This document shows, piece by piece, positions 45,863 through 57,799 of a DNA stretch of 64,000 nt. Under the pieces are notes generated by a model that saw only the letters and a program-made list of their open reading frames with translations, did no database searches and was not told the origin of the DNA. The stretch's first letter is position 1. Each line of letters opens with the position of its first letter. Location of the stretch: positions 124,299 to 188,298 of the forward strand of contig JBBHKE010001332.1 in the NCBI GenBank assembly GCA_037447655.1, written 5' to 3'. Origin of the DNA: Zygnema cylindricum (Eukaryota; Streptophyta; Zygnematophyceae; Zygnematales; Zygnemataceae). The translations under genes were made by a program, and so were the position numbers.

Positions 45863-46549
45863 CTACCGAGACGAAACATCGGTGATAGTCATCATAAACC
45901 TCTTGCCTCCGGGTGAAGGCACTTTAGCCGGTCCCCATATATCAGTGTGTACCAAATCTAAGACTTCTTCTCCTTTATAAGTGGCTACTTTTGGAAAGAG
46001 TAACCTGTGAGCCTTACTTTGAGCACATCCACTATAGTCACTTAGATTTTCACTTTCTCCAAACTGAATTCCTTCCACTACTCCCATATTTTTCATTTCT
46101 TTCAAATTATCTTAATGCACATTTCCAAGCCTCTTATGCCACAACATAATATCATGAACACCAGTATAGTAAAGTTTTTTCTTTTTATTGCTTAAAATCA
46201 GCCTAAACATTCGTTGGCTACTCTTTTCAACAGTGAAATAAACTTCCTCCTCAAAACTAGCAGTAAGGGTTCCCTTCCTAGTGCTAGTTTCAAAACCCTT
46301 ATCATCTAACACAGATGTTGAGATGAGGTTTTTGTTTAACTCACGAATAAACAAAAAATCAGAGAATGTAACTATAGATGTCTTTCCCTCCACTAAGACT
46401 TTCAGATATACTGATCCTACCAAAGTAGTAGTGACTACCCTCCTATCCCCATACTCTATCTCTACAATGGGAATCTTTCTCATCTTTGTGAACATGTGTT
46501 TGTCCTTACACATGTGGATGGAGGCACCTGAATCCACAATCGAACCCAC
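45863..46549 (-). pseudogene. E8 protease and GAG_pre-integrase
   Basis: It has the protease Asp-Ser-Gly-Ala near 46535, then the HKRLGNVH and SGCAQ segments of the zinc domain, and reaches HTDIWGPAK near 45955. A stop near 46110 splits it. Confidence 0.87.
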
Positions 46550-46579
46550 TTCACCTTTCCATCCACCGAAAGCACATTT

Positions 46580-47681
46580 TTGCTTACGCGAAATCTCGAC
46601 CTCGATCTTCCTCTCCTACACCTCATCCAACAAGAGATCATCGTCCTCGTCCTCAAATTCCTCTTCATGTACCTGTGTCATGAGAGCCTTTTTCTTTCCT
46701 CTTGGAGGTCTACCAATTTGCCACTTCTTTTACCAAAGTTTGGTTCGCTTAGAGCACTTCGCCATATAGTGCCCCGGTTTCTTACAAAAATGACACAGCC
46801 CCTTGGGAGCCCTCGGTCCAAACTCATCAGACTGATTTTTTTGCCACCCCCCTCCGTAGTTTCCAACCGGTTTTCTGGGATCCTTGTTCCTCCAATCGGT
46901 CCCGGCTGCCAAGGCTTACCCACTCTTTCCTCCCCTCGGATCTTTTTCGTATTCTCTCGAACGAGAATCATCCCTACCACAACATTCCATATCCACCTGG
47001 AGTCAGGCAAGTCTTGCATACGGTTGACTATATTTTTGTAATCATTGGGTAACTTTATAAGCAAGCAATTTATCTTTATCTTTTCAGTTTCAGCTTGTCC
47101 ATCACTGTCTAGCTCCATGAAAAGTGTTGTGAGCTCATTACAAAAATCCAACATCTTCCCCCCTTTATACACATATGCATCTATTTTTTGATCAGCCAAC
47201 TGCTATTGTTAAATCCTACCACTTCGGCACGTCTCTATGAGAGCCACTCATAGATCGTATGCCCTTTCTACTTGCAAATGACGAGATGCAAGTCCTTCAG
47301 TAAGATGGCGGAGGATAAAGTGCTTTGCCCCATATTGTTTTAGTCACGAGTATCAATATCATTCTCCTCGTTCCTCGGAATAGGGGACATGAATGCTGAA
47401 CCGGTTGCTATAGGTGTGATCGTCTCCTTCTCCTTTCATTTGTCCACCACTTCCCCTTCTTTTGTCTCCTCCGTTGGAGATGGATCTGCATCTCTGGTGA
47501 ATCTGCTTCCTCCAAACCTTGGAGGGATGCATAGATCAGATTGGGAGCCTCACTCGTCTTCTCACTATTCCCCTAAATCTTTTCTCATATAGAGCTCCTG
47601 TCATCATACTCTCCCAATGTATGGAGGAGAGTATATGAAGCCAGTTCCATTAAAGATGGACACCCTAGAGGGTGGGCCCAT
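46580..47681 (-). pseudogene. E8 gag
   Basis: The ATG at 47681 lies in the primer site. The N-terminal part is broken by stops. The central part is open (46678-47199). The knuckle CHFCKKPGHYMAKC lies at 46754-46795 in a neighbouring frame. Confidence 0.85.
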
Positions 47682-47685
47682 AACC

Positions 47686-48090
47686 TGCAGCTCTTAAATC
47701 TCCATAGGTCCTCAAAGTGGGCAGCTCATACGAAGCCCCTAAGATAACCCTGACCCCTTTGCGTTCCAACAAGAATAACTGCCACCGTGGCAGATAATAA
47801 CTCTGACCAGCTTCACCCTTGTGAAAGCAAGACTCCCATGAGTTGATAGCAAAAAGAATGGGTTAATTTGCTCCCTTGAGCAGTAAGTTATGAATGGGCA
47901 AAGATGGCCTATAAATACAGATGCCCTTAGAGAGAGAGGCGACTACTTCTAAAATGTCTAAGTCCTAAACCCCATTCTGAACTCCGTTCTATTGAAGTAC
48001 GGCACCAATCACACGACTGTGCAATACAAAAAGTACAATGCTGGAGTACTTTCTATACGACCACTATACGACATGCCATTTGCAGATAAC
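47686..48090 (-). mobile_element. 5' LTR of E8, inner 405 bp
   Basis: The end CTGCA lies at 47686-47690, and the TATA/GTAC part is recognisable up to about 48085. The outer about 650 bp are missing. Confidence 0.8.
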
Positions 48091-48107
48091 CTACATGCCC
48101 CTTTCTT

Positions 48108-48414
48108 TGGCCAACCGATAATAGATAAATTGGCACGATAGATCGATGCAGGTATTATCGTGATATAATATCGATAATTATCGATTTCGTATCGCGATAA
48201 CAGGCTACTTGGTTTTTATCGAGATAAAAATAGTTTGATAATTATCGACGATGGTTGTACGATTCATAACGTACGTCTACGATTTATGCCGCTGTATTGG
48301 ACTTTCGTTCTTCCGTTAATTTGTTGGTCTTAGAGTGATATATCAGGACCACTCACCATTTCATAACCGATAACTATCGGTTCGTGATAAGTTTTTTCCC
48401 GATACACAACACTA
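48108..48414. mobile_element. TATCG-rich inverted-repeat element, copy 1
   Basis: Dense TATCGATAATTATCG-type words, and a right end CCCGATACACAACA that matches the terminal repeat of copy 2 in inverted orientation. The left end is not clear. Probably a small non-autonomous DNA transposon. Confidence 0.55.
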
Positions 48415-49154
48415 GTAATTTGTTGAGTCGTAAACGACTACAAAACATGCGACAATTGATGACATTTACAAAATAGCGATGGTTGTAGACGTCTATTTTC
48501 TTGTGATATTGTAGATGTCCAAGGCTTATGACATTTTGACGTCATACTCACTTGTGAAAGCGTCGACCTCGCTAATTCCAAAACTTTCCGCCATGGTTTC
48601 CATATTTTGTTTTTTCGTCTTTTTTCACTCTACCTGCCATCAAAACAAGCCCGAAGATATTCAAAAGCAATCATCTTTATATATTTTTCAACTAATACCA
48701 TTATTGTTGTGTTTTGTGATCTTTCAACTAATACCGTTATTGTTGCGTTTCATTCCAAGCATTGTAAGATAAACGCGACAGTGAGAGAGGGAGAGAGAGA
48801 GAAGAGCCTTTATAAACTTTGCTTTTGTGAAATAACATTCGTTGCTCGAAATACCCCCACGGCCTCATCACCAAAAAAAAATTGTACATGTTGGAAACGG
48901 AGAGTGGTTCTTTTTTATGGTACCCAACATCCTGCAAAAAAAGTTTTCAAAAGAGTGTGACGCATGCCACAACTCTTATTTAGTCGCTTACAGCATGTTA
49001 TTTTAACTAACTTCACCTCGCGAGGTTATTTCAGTAAAAGTTTGAGAATGAGCCTAGACGTAATATTTGTACGAGTGGAGGTAATTAATGAATCCTATTA
49101 ATGTATTGTGTTGAACTATTTGTACGTGTATAATTTATAATGATACTTTTAACT

Positions 49155-50175
49155 AAACTCTAATGAAACCTTTCCTCTTCACGGATGTTAGTGGATGACA
49201 AACTGAGCGTGAGAGGATACTTGCATACACCTTTGCAGAGGGTAAAATTGCTTGTAAGACGCGTATAGTTGTGGTCGCGTGTTCATTGTGGATATTTTTA
49301 ATAGTGTTGTGTATGGGTGGCATTTTGTCGATAATTGATATGCTCATTTTTTGGGCCAATCGATAATCGATATCTTGTCACAATACATCGGTATTGGTGT
49401 TACCGCGATAAAACCCGATAATCATCACTTTTTTATCACGATAACAGTGGTTCAATAACGATCGGCGAAAATAGTATGGTTCATACAATACGGTTGTACG
49501 GTTTATTCCCATACAAAATAGTTTGTCATACGTGGCATGCCACGCTATATAGTGGAAATAGATAATATATTGTATGATTAGTACCATTATGTAACGCATT
49601 ATATTTTCAAGTTTATTGTCGATAAGGAATTTGTTGGTCTTGGAGCGATAAAAGAGGACCCCTCATTGTTCGATAACCGATAACGTATCCGTATTGGTTT
49701 TACTGGGACAAGTTTTTTCCCAATACATAACAATAATTTGTATGTTTTTCTAAGTATACGAATTGTACACGTATCAGCGGAGGTAATTAATGACTCGTAT
49801 TGGTAAAACTATAATAAACTAATATATACATTCGTACCTCAAAATTAATCTTTATGTTGAACTATAACGAAACCTTCCCTTTCACGTAAGTTGGTGGATG
49901 ACAAACAGAACATGAGAGGATACTTACATCGACCGTAACGGAGAGCAATTTGGCGTATATAACGTGTACGGTTCCAATTGCGTGTTCATCTTTGATATTT
50001 TTATGTTTTCTCATGTGTATCAATTGTACAAGTACCAACTCATATTAGAGTAATATAATGTAGTATGTGTACGTTCATGTTTGATAATGAAACTTTATAA
50101 TAAACTGTAATGAAACCTTTCCTCCTCACGGATGTGAGTGAATAACAAATTGAGCGTGAAAATGTGAAAATAAAA
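49155..50175. repeat. Dispersed tandem copies of a 145-bp-plus unit
   Basis: Segments starting at about 49157, 49860 and 50101 share GAAACCTTTCCTCTTCACGG and a GATGACAAACTGAGCGTGA stretch in the same order. The second is separated from the first by the TATCG element, so that element may have inserted into an older tandem array. Confidence 0.65.
49306..49733. mobile_element. TATCG-rich inverted-repeat element, copy 2
   Basis: The left end GTGTTGTGTATGGG and the right end CCCAATACATAACA are imperfect inverted repeats about 425 bp apart. The interior holds runs of CGATAA words and the 15-bp palindrome-like CGTGGCATGCCACG near 49530, also found near 63488. Confidence 0.6.
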
Positions 50176-50229
50176 AAATGCATTAATTGTACAGGTAAAC
50201 GAAATAAAAAGCTTCTGCACACAAAACAT

Positions 50230-50760
50230 TTTTTTTCAAATATCAATTTGTTTTCCTTGAAAAGAAAAAAAATACTTTAAACGAATAAAAAGCGACACAA
50301 AAACGGAAAATATGAAAATCAGAAAAAAACCAATAAGTGTACTTGTAAACGAAACCATTACGTATAAAAACCATCTTTTTCAAATACCAATTTGTTTACC
50401 TTGAAAAGCAAAAAAAAGCATTAAACGAGTACAAAAGCGACACAAAAACGGAAATATGAAAATCAGAAAAAACCAATAAGTGTACATGTAAACGAAACCA
50501 AAATATTACCCATAAAAACCATCCTTTTCAAATATGAATTTGTTTACCTCGAAAAACAAAATATTGCTTTAAACAAATACAAAAGCCACAAAAAAAAAAA
50601 AAAAAAAAACTAAGCAATGTGTTAAGTTTTGATATATACAAAAACAAACCCTTTCTAATAAAAACCATTTATTTCAATCATTGCTTTTTCTACCTCAAAA
50701 AGTAAATAGTTTTTTTAAAAATTCACAAAAGCGACACATAACATTCTTATTTGAGCTCCG
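50230..50760. repeat. Satellite-like array, period about 145 bp
   Basis: CCTTGAAAAG or CCTCGAAAAA followed by an A-rich run and AGCGACACAAAAACGG recurs near 50255, 50399, 50547 and 50693. The units lose similarity to the right. Confidence 0.75.
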
Positions 50761-50842
50761 ACCCTTTAAACCGTGACGACATATGTTTGGTTATTTTTTG
50801 TTTACTTACTAACAAATGCAACAAATCCAAACCTATCTAGGA

Positions 50843-51344
50843 TCATCTCTTCATAATTCTTTCGATGTTTCTCGCAATTGCCAACATTTCTCCATTGGCG
50901 ATCATTTTAAAATCTCCAACTAGTTTTTTATTTTGTTGAAATTGCTTCTTAAGGAGTATGTTTTGTTGCTCGAATTGCATGTTGTTCGATTCTTTCTGAT
51001 GCTCGAATTGCGTATTATTCAATTTTTCAAAAGTCTTCTCCAACTTTTCAATAACTTCTTGAGCGAGAAGTGATGGATTTTCCTGCTGACCTTGTCTCCC
51101 ACCTTTTTTTCTTTTCCGACCGGTTGAGAACTTATTTTCATGAGGTGGGGACCCAACGCTTCTATTTTTTTTCAGTTTCCTTCTCTTCTCCCACTTCTTC
51201 ACCATTCTCAAATGTAGCCTCTTCTGACGGTTTCTCTCGCCCATTGGTTCCCTTCTCGTTACCTCTATGACCTTTTGGATTTCTATTCAAAATAATGGTA
51301 TCTTCTTCCTCATCGAAATCCGTGTTAACCCTAGGTACGTCCTC
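50843..51344 (-). pseudogene. Myb/SANT-like gene, 3' part (split by E9)
   Basis: It encodes a basic, then Gln/Asn-rich coiled-coil C-terminus ending at 50843. Its upstream end runs into the E9 LTR at 51345. The other flank of E9 carries a matching N-terminal part on the same strand (57800-58298). The acidic DVPRVNTDFDEEED segment near 51330 is typical of the linker between a SANT-like domain and its coiled coil in plant and Harbinger-associated Myb-like proteins. Confidence 0.6.
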
Positions 51345-52295
51345 TGTTGAAAATAAATATTATATAATTCTAAATTAGATAAAAAATGAAAAGAGTGCAA
51401 GCAGTCTGTCTCCACCTCTCTCTCTCCATCCCCTATACTTGTTGTGGTCATTGAAGGGGAGAGAGAGAGTAGTGGAGCCATGGCTGCCTCAACACTTATT
51501 CTGCAAGACTAAAGAGTGACCTAAGTCACTCTCAACAAAAGGTTGAGTCCAGTAGGACACGAACCCCCAACCGGCAGAGCATGGCGTAGCCGTTAGCTCT
51601 AACCAATCTGTCGTAGAAGTTCGCTAGAGTATATAGGGTTTGATAATTACTTAAATAGTGTTACAGTAGTTATTCCGATTTATGGAAATACATACATAAG
51701 TACATGGAGCGGATTAAATACAGTACGAATATGATTCCACACAAAACAAATGAATCAAACATTCGTTTCGACGGTTGAGATCAAATATAAAATTCTATCC
51801 GACGACGCACATCATCGTCGGGATCCCGGAGTGGTCACTTTAGCATTTAGTGACGTGGCATGACCTGGCGCCATGTGGAGAGGTAACATTCAGTCGCGGG
51901 AATTCCGAAGAACGTTCGGACGAGTGAGATGTAGACACGTGTCCGCTTAATAGCCTTGTCGTATATAGATCGTACAAAAGGTACACTGGTGGTAGTACTT
52001 TTTGGTACGGCACAGTATTCTGATTGTTCCGTACTTGGATAGATATGAGTTATTAGAGGGAATCAGGACTAAGTAAATTTTGGTAGGCAGTCAGATTTCT
52101 CTTTGAGAGTTTGTTCAACTTGACATTTTTACTGCCTCATAACTTATCGCCTGGTTGGGCCAGACTGCACAAGGGTGTAGTCAGATTATCGGCTTGTCTG
52201 CTTGGGTAGCAGTGGTTGCCATTGAAAGTGGGTTAGTTAATAACTATCTAGAGGCTTCCTGAATTCTGTAGTTCAATGGAGGGCACAAAATTGCA
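51345..52295 (+). mobile_element. 5' LTR of E9
   Basis: 951 bp from TGTTGAAAATAAATA to AAATTGCA; antisense tRNA-like module at 51537-51617; GTAC motifs near 51960-52040. Confidence 0.92.
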
Positions 52296-52310
52296 GGTTA
52301 TGGGCCCACC
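52296..52310 (+). other. Primer-binding site of E9
   Basis: A perfect GGTTATGGGCCCACC with the gag ATG (52300-52302) inside it. Confidence 0.85.
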
Positions 52311-53610
52311 CTCTAGGGTGCCCATCTTGAATGGATCGGGGTTTATCTATTGGGAAACCATGATGACAAGGGCTTTGTGTGAAAAACGATATTGGGGTAT
52401 TCTTTGTGGACAAGTGAAATAACACCTCAGGGAACACCACCGAGATTTGGTGGAATAAGGTTTTATGTAGCAACATCTGCTGCAGCAGAGGAGGCAGATG
52501 ATCGAGACAGCAGTGTGTCCGAAAAGGGGATAGAAAAGGAGACACCTCTTACTCCTATTGCTCCCACACCCACGACACCTAGAGCAGCAATCGTGAAGAC
52601 CGTAGAGACCGACACTCAAATGTGGGAACACACCAACATGACTGCCAAGAACTTCATTCTAAGACACCTCACCCAAGCTTTGGCAACTCCCCACCTTCAC
52701 GTTTACAAGGCCGAGGAGTTGTGGGTGAGTTTGATAGAGATCTATAGAGTTGGGACAATTTAGGAGCTCCAGTTGGCAGAGCAAAAATTGGGAAATTATA
52801 CTTACAAAGGGGGAAAGATGTTAGACTACTGTAATGCTCCCCACCTTCACGTTTACAAGGCCAAGGAGTTGTGGGTGAGTTTGATAGAGATCTATAGAGC
52901 TGGTACAATTTAGGAGCTCCAGTTGGCAGAGCAAAAATTGGGAAGTTATACTTACAAAGGGGGAAAGATGTTAGACTACTGTAATGATCTTTCTTGTTTT
53001 TATATGGAGATAGAGAGTGCCAGATGGACAGGTACAATGAAGAAGAAGATTAACACTCTCATGATGAAGTTACCCAACGAGTATGAGAATATAATGTACA
53101 GGGTACATGAAATGCCTGATAGTTCATGGAAGTGGAATAGAGTGGTCCGCATGATACTTTTGCAAGAGAACACGATCGAAATTAGGAGAGGAGGAAAGAG
53201 CGTTCAAGCACTAGCCGCCGGAGGGGATAGATGGAAAACGGACTCGAAAAAACAATACAAAGGAGAAAGAGTTCAGCCTGGAGGACCGAGGCCCCAAAAG
53301 GCCTATGTCATGTTTGCCAAAAGCCGGGACACTTTATCGCGGATTTTTTCGAGTTATCGAAGCTGAGGCTCAAAGAGAACCATGGAGGGGGTTCTTTCGT
53401 AGGGAAGAAAAGGCACTTTTTGTCACAAAGGTGACAAGAGAGACCGAGGACGAGTCCTCTAACAAAGATAGGGAGCTTCTTCTTGAGGAGAGTGAAGAGG
53501 AGAAGGAGATCCCTCAGAGACATAAGAGTGCCCTTGGAGCAATTGAGGAAGCTCCACAGGAAGGATGGATCTTCGACTCAGGTGCATCCATGCATATGTG
53601 AAGTGACAAT
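52300..53610 (+). pseudogene. E9 gag and protease start
   Basis: The N-terminus MGPPSRVPILNG is followed by a stop near 52420 and a frameshift, then by a capsid part that includes a 150-bp tandem duplication. The knuckle at 53306-53347 reads CHVCQKPGHFIADF, so its last Cys is lost. The protease site Asp-Ser-Gly-Ala lies near 53577, and a TGA follows at the CMC position near 53599. Confidence 0.88.
52687..52986. repeat. In-frame 150-bp tandem duplication in E9 gag
   Basis: CTCCCCACCTTCACGTTTAC starts at 52687 and again at 52837. The units differ at only a few positions. Both contain the same TAG (52761-52763, 52911-52913), so that stop is older than the duplication. Confidence 0.92.
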
Positions 53611-55170
53611 GACCTCTTCACTAAGCTAAAGAAAACCCCTACTGTAGAAATAGAGTATGGGGATGGGAGAGTGGTTACTGCAAATCTATTGGGATCAGTA
53701 GATCTGAAAGTCTTAGTAGAGGGTAAGACTTCAATACTCACTTTCTCGGATGTGCTCTATATTCCTCAACTGAGTAAAAATCTTTTCTCTATATCTGTGT
53801 TAGATGACAAAGAGTTTGATACCTTCACTAGAAAGGGAGTCTTTACGACTAAGTATGGGGATGAAGTTTACTTCACTGCAGATAATGGAAGCCAAGGAAT
53901 GTTTAGGCTCAACTTGAGTAATGAAAAGAATAATGCTTACTATGTTGGTGTACCAAAGTTGATGATTTGGCATAAGCGATTGGGGCATGTGCATTTTGAT
54001 AGGTTGAGGGAATGAAAAAACTTGGTGTAGTAGAAGGCATTCAATTCAGTGATAATAAAATGGTGAATAATTGTAGTGCCTGTGCCCAAGGTAAAGCTCA
54101 CAGACTTCCTTTCCCTAAAGCCGCCACATATAGGGGAGAAAAGGTACTAGATTTGATTCAAAGAGATATCTAGGGACCAGCAAAGGTACCCTTAGTTGGA
54201 GGGAAGAGGTATATAATCACAATTAATGATGACTGGTCCAGATATTCTAGAGTCAGCTTCCTAAAAACGAAGTCTGAAACACCAACTTACTTCAAAGAAT
54301 ATAAAGCCTGGAGTGAGAAGTTGCATAGAACCACCATTAAAAGAATAAAGAGTGATAACGAGGGAAAATATACCTCTAACCATTTTGAGGAAAACTTGAG
54401 AGATGAGGGAGTTCAGCACCAAAAAACTGTACCACATAATGCAGAGAAAAATTGAGTAGCTAAGAGGTTAAACCGAACACTATGAGATAGTTTAAGCAGT
54501 ATGTTGGCTGGCAAGAAAATAGGAAAGAGATTTTGGGCAGAAGCCATGAACTGTGCCAACTATATTAAGAATAGAGCCTTTACCTTAACATTCAAAGGTA
54601 TGACACCTTATGAGAGAAGGGTTGGAAGGAAACCGGATATCTCTCACCTTAAAGTATTTGGTAGCTAAGTTTACTGTCTATATTCGGATAAGAAAAACTA
54701 GAAACTTGATGCTTACGGAAAACCCAGATATTTTGTAGGATATGATAAGGATGTCAAGGGATATAGAGTCTATGACTTAGCAAAGCAAGATATCATTCTC
54801 GTCAAACACCTAGTTGTCATGGATGAAGGAAAGTCAATTGACCCCTTGAAGTATACTAAAAAGATAAAAATCACGTTTGAGTCCGAAAGTGAGGAGAACT
54901 CTGTTATTCCCGAAAAAGACATGAGTGAGACAGTGATTGCAGATTCGAGGAGATCCAAGAAATAAGAGAGTTACCGGATACCTCACATATTCCTATCGAC
55001 TTCGAAAAGACAGAAGTGGAGGAATCGGAGCCGACTTCCATGGATAAAGGAGACGATGAGACAGTAAGGAGAAGCCCCACACTTCCCTCTATTCGAGCCT
55101 CAAAGTTTGAGGGAGGAAGAAATAGCAGCAAAAAGATACACGATAAACAAGCTGCTCGTAAGGTAACTGA
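53611..55170 (+). pseudogene. E9 protease end, pre-integrase and integrase
   Basis: An open part at 53671-54015 covers the protease end and the HKRLGHVH motif. The integrase core is then heavily broken: HTDIW has become QRDI near 54160, RSDN has become KSDN near 54345, and VAERLN has become VAKRLN near 54465. The catalytic Glu is therefore lost. Confidence 0.85.
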
Positions 55171-56796
55171 GCTATCTCATCCTGATGTGCCTCAGTCCTA
55201 CTTAGAGGCAGTGAACACCCCAAAAAAACACATATGGATTAGAGCCATAAATGATGAGATGGCTTCCATCATGGAAGCAAATACTTGGGAGCTGATTGTC
55301 CTCATACATAGCAAATTGTCCTCCAGACAGGAAAACTTATTGGCTGTAAATGGGTATTTAAACTAAAACTGAACCCAGATAATATCTTTGAAAGATATAA
55401 GGCTTGTTTGGTAGCAAAGGGGTTCACCCAAAAGGAGGGGATTGAATACAAGGAGACGTTTGCTCCAAATGTTCGGTTCCCATCAGTAAGGATTCTTTTT
55501 GGTTTGGCAGCAGAGGAAAACATAGAAAAACATCAGATGGACATTAAGACCGCCTTCCTCAATGATAAGTTAGAGGGAGAAATCTTCATACGGCAACCGG
55601 AAGGGTTTGTGGAGAATGGGGAAGAGAGCAAATTCTATAGGCTCATTAAGTCATTATATGGAGTTATGTAGGCTCCATTACAGTGGAATAAGAAACTAGA
55701 TGAATTTCTTACCAGTCTGGGATATATTCGGATCAGCTCTAACCATTCTATCTATATGTTTGAAGGTGAGGATGGTGTGATTTTTATTGCAATTTATGTG
55801 GATGATCTGCTGGTGTTAAATAAGTCTTTGGAGAAGATCAATAAGTTAAAGAAAGATCTTAGAAGCATATTTGACTTGAAGGATTTAGGGGAGGCAAGAT
55901 ATATTTTGGGAATCCAAATGGAGAGAGATAGGGGGAAAAAGATCATTAGACTCACTCAGAAAGAAGGAATAGGAAATATGCTTGAGAAATTTCAGATGGA
56001 GAAAGCAAACAATTGTACCACTCCCAAGGACTTGAAGAAAGTAGGTGATAGGACTGTAGAAGGAGGAGTGATAATCTTAGATGATCAGATGAGTCCAGAG
56101 GAGACAGAGTTTATGAAGTCTGTTCCTTACACATAGGTTGTAAGAAGATTGATCTACTTTATGAACTATAGAAAAACAAACATAGCGCCAGCAGTAGGAG
56201 TCCTCTGTAGGAGTCTTAACGATCCTAGAAAGAGAGATTGGGAGGCAGCCAAGAGAGTCATGAGATATTTGGTAAGAACCAAAGAGTTATGGTTGCATTT
56301 GGCAGGGGAGCACACTGATATCACTACTTAGAGTGATGCCAGTTATGGGGATGCACCTGTGAGAAGATGCGCTTTTGGATATGTTCTATATGTGGGGGGA
56401 GGTGCTTGCTGTTGGAGCAATAAACAACTAAAGGTGGTTGCTCAGTCTACTATGGAGGCTGAGTATATGGCCTCTTGTTCTGCAGTAAAAGAATCAATGT
56501 GGGTCAATTCATTATTGCAAGAACTGGGGTATATGAAAGAGGGAGTGCATGAAGTCTTTTGCAATAATCAAGGTGGAATCGCAATTGTTGCCAATCCAAA
56601 ACATCATTTCAAAGCAAAACATATGGACATAAGATTGAGCTTCGTGAGAGAAAAAGTTGAAAATAGACTTTTGAATCTTGTGTATAGACCTGATGAAGAA
56701 ATGGTGGCTGACATGATGACCAAACCTGTGCCCTCTCCTAAACTAAAATATTGTAGGGAAAAATGCGGGTTGAAAGAAAAATTAAAAGTAGACTAG
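55171..56796 (+). pseudogene. E9 reverse transcriptase and RNase H
   Basis: The RT start [10 protein letters not shown] lies near 55410, YVDD at 55795-55806, and RNase H EAEYMAS near 56458. A TAG near 55669, another near 56135 and one at the TWSDAS position near 56330 interrupt it. It ends with the natural TAG at 56794. Confidence 0.9.
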
Positions 56797-56809
56797 ATAA
56801 TAAGGGGAT

Positions 56810-57799
56810 TGTTGAAAATAAGTATTTTCTAGGTCTAAATTAGATAAAAAGTGAAGAGAGTCAAGCAGTTTGTCTCCACCTCTCTCTCCCTATCCCCCAG
56901 ACTTGTTGTAGTCATTGAAGGAGAGAGAGAGAGAGTAGTGGAGCCATGGCTGCCTCAACACCACTTGTGCAGGACTAAAGAATGACCTAAGTCACTCTCA
57001 ACAAAAGGTTGAGTCAAGCAAGACTCGAACTCCTGACCGGCAGAGCATGGCATAGCCGTTAGCTCTAACCGGTCTGTCGCAGAATTTCGCTAAAGTATAT
57101 AGGGTTTGGTAAATACTTAAACAATATTACGGTAGATATTCCGATTAACAGAAATACATACATAAGTACATGGAGCGGATTAAATACAGTACGAATATGA
57201 TTTCGCACGAAACAAATGAATCAGATATTTGTTTCGACGGTTGAGATCAAATACGAAATTCTATCCGACGCCGCACGTCATCTTCGTGATCCCGAAATAG
57301 TCATTTTTGCATTTAGTGACGTGGCATGACCTGGCGCCACGTGGAGAGATAACATTCGGTCGCGGGAATTCTGAGGAACGTACGGACGAGTAAAAAGTGG
57401 ACACGCTTTCGCTTAATAGCCTTGTCGTACATAGGTCGTACAAAAGGTACACCGGCAGTAGTATTTTTTGGTACAACACAGTATTCTGATTGGTCCGTAC
57501 TTCAGTAGATAGGAGTTATTAGAGGGAATGAAGACTTAGTAAATTTTGGTAGGTTACACCTCTCTCTTTGAGAGTTTGGTCAAATTGGCATTTTTACTGC
57601 CTCATAACTTATCACCTAGTTGGGCGTTTTCAAAGATTCTTTTTCCTACGGACTTAGGGGAGTCCAGGTTGCACAAAGGTGCAATCAGATTGTCTGCTTG
57701 TCTGCTTGGGTAGTAGTGGTTGCCATTGAAAGTGGGTTACTTAATAACTATCCAGAGGCTTCCTAAATTTTGTAGTCCAATGGAGGATACAAAATTGCA
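56810..57799 (+). mobile_element. 3' LTR of E9
   Basis: 990 bp from TGTTGAAAATAAGTATT to AAATTGCA, following an altered polypurine tract (ATAATAAGGGGAT). The tRNA-like module is at 57004-57080 and GTAC motifs lie near 57425-57505. Confidence 0.92.

Larger units (their letters stand above)
44545..48090 (-). mobile_element. E8: Ty1/copia fragment, type-A-like, heavily decayed
   Basis: Reading leftward: 5' LTR inner part (47686-48090), a perfect primer site (47671-47685), gag (to about 46580), protease and pre-integrase (46549-45863), integrase, linker, and an RT start cut at about 44545 by the E7 LTR. The LTR is cut at 48090 next to an inverted-repeat element. Confidence 0.87.
51345..57799 (+). 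mobile_element. E9: full-length but decayed Ty1/copia element, type-C LTRs
   Basis: It has a 5' LTR (51345-52295), a perfect primer site (52296-52310), gag-pol (52300-56796) and a 3' LTR (56810-57799). Both LTRs are complete. The 5-bp flanks (TCCTC and TCGTA) do not match, so the target duplication has decayed or the ends come from different insertions. It interrupts a Myb/SANT-like gene. Confidence 0.92.
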
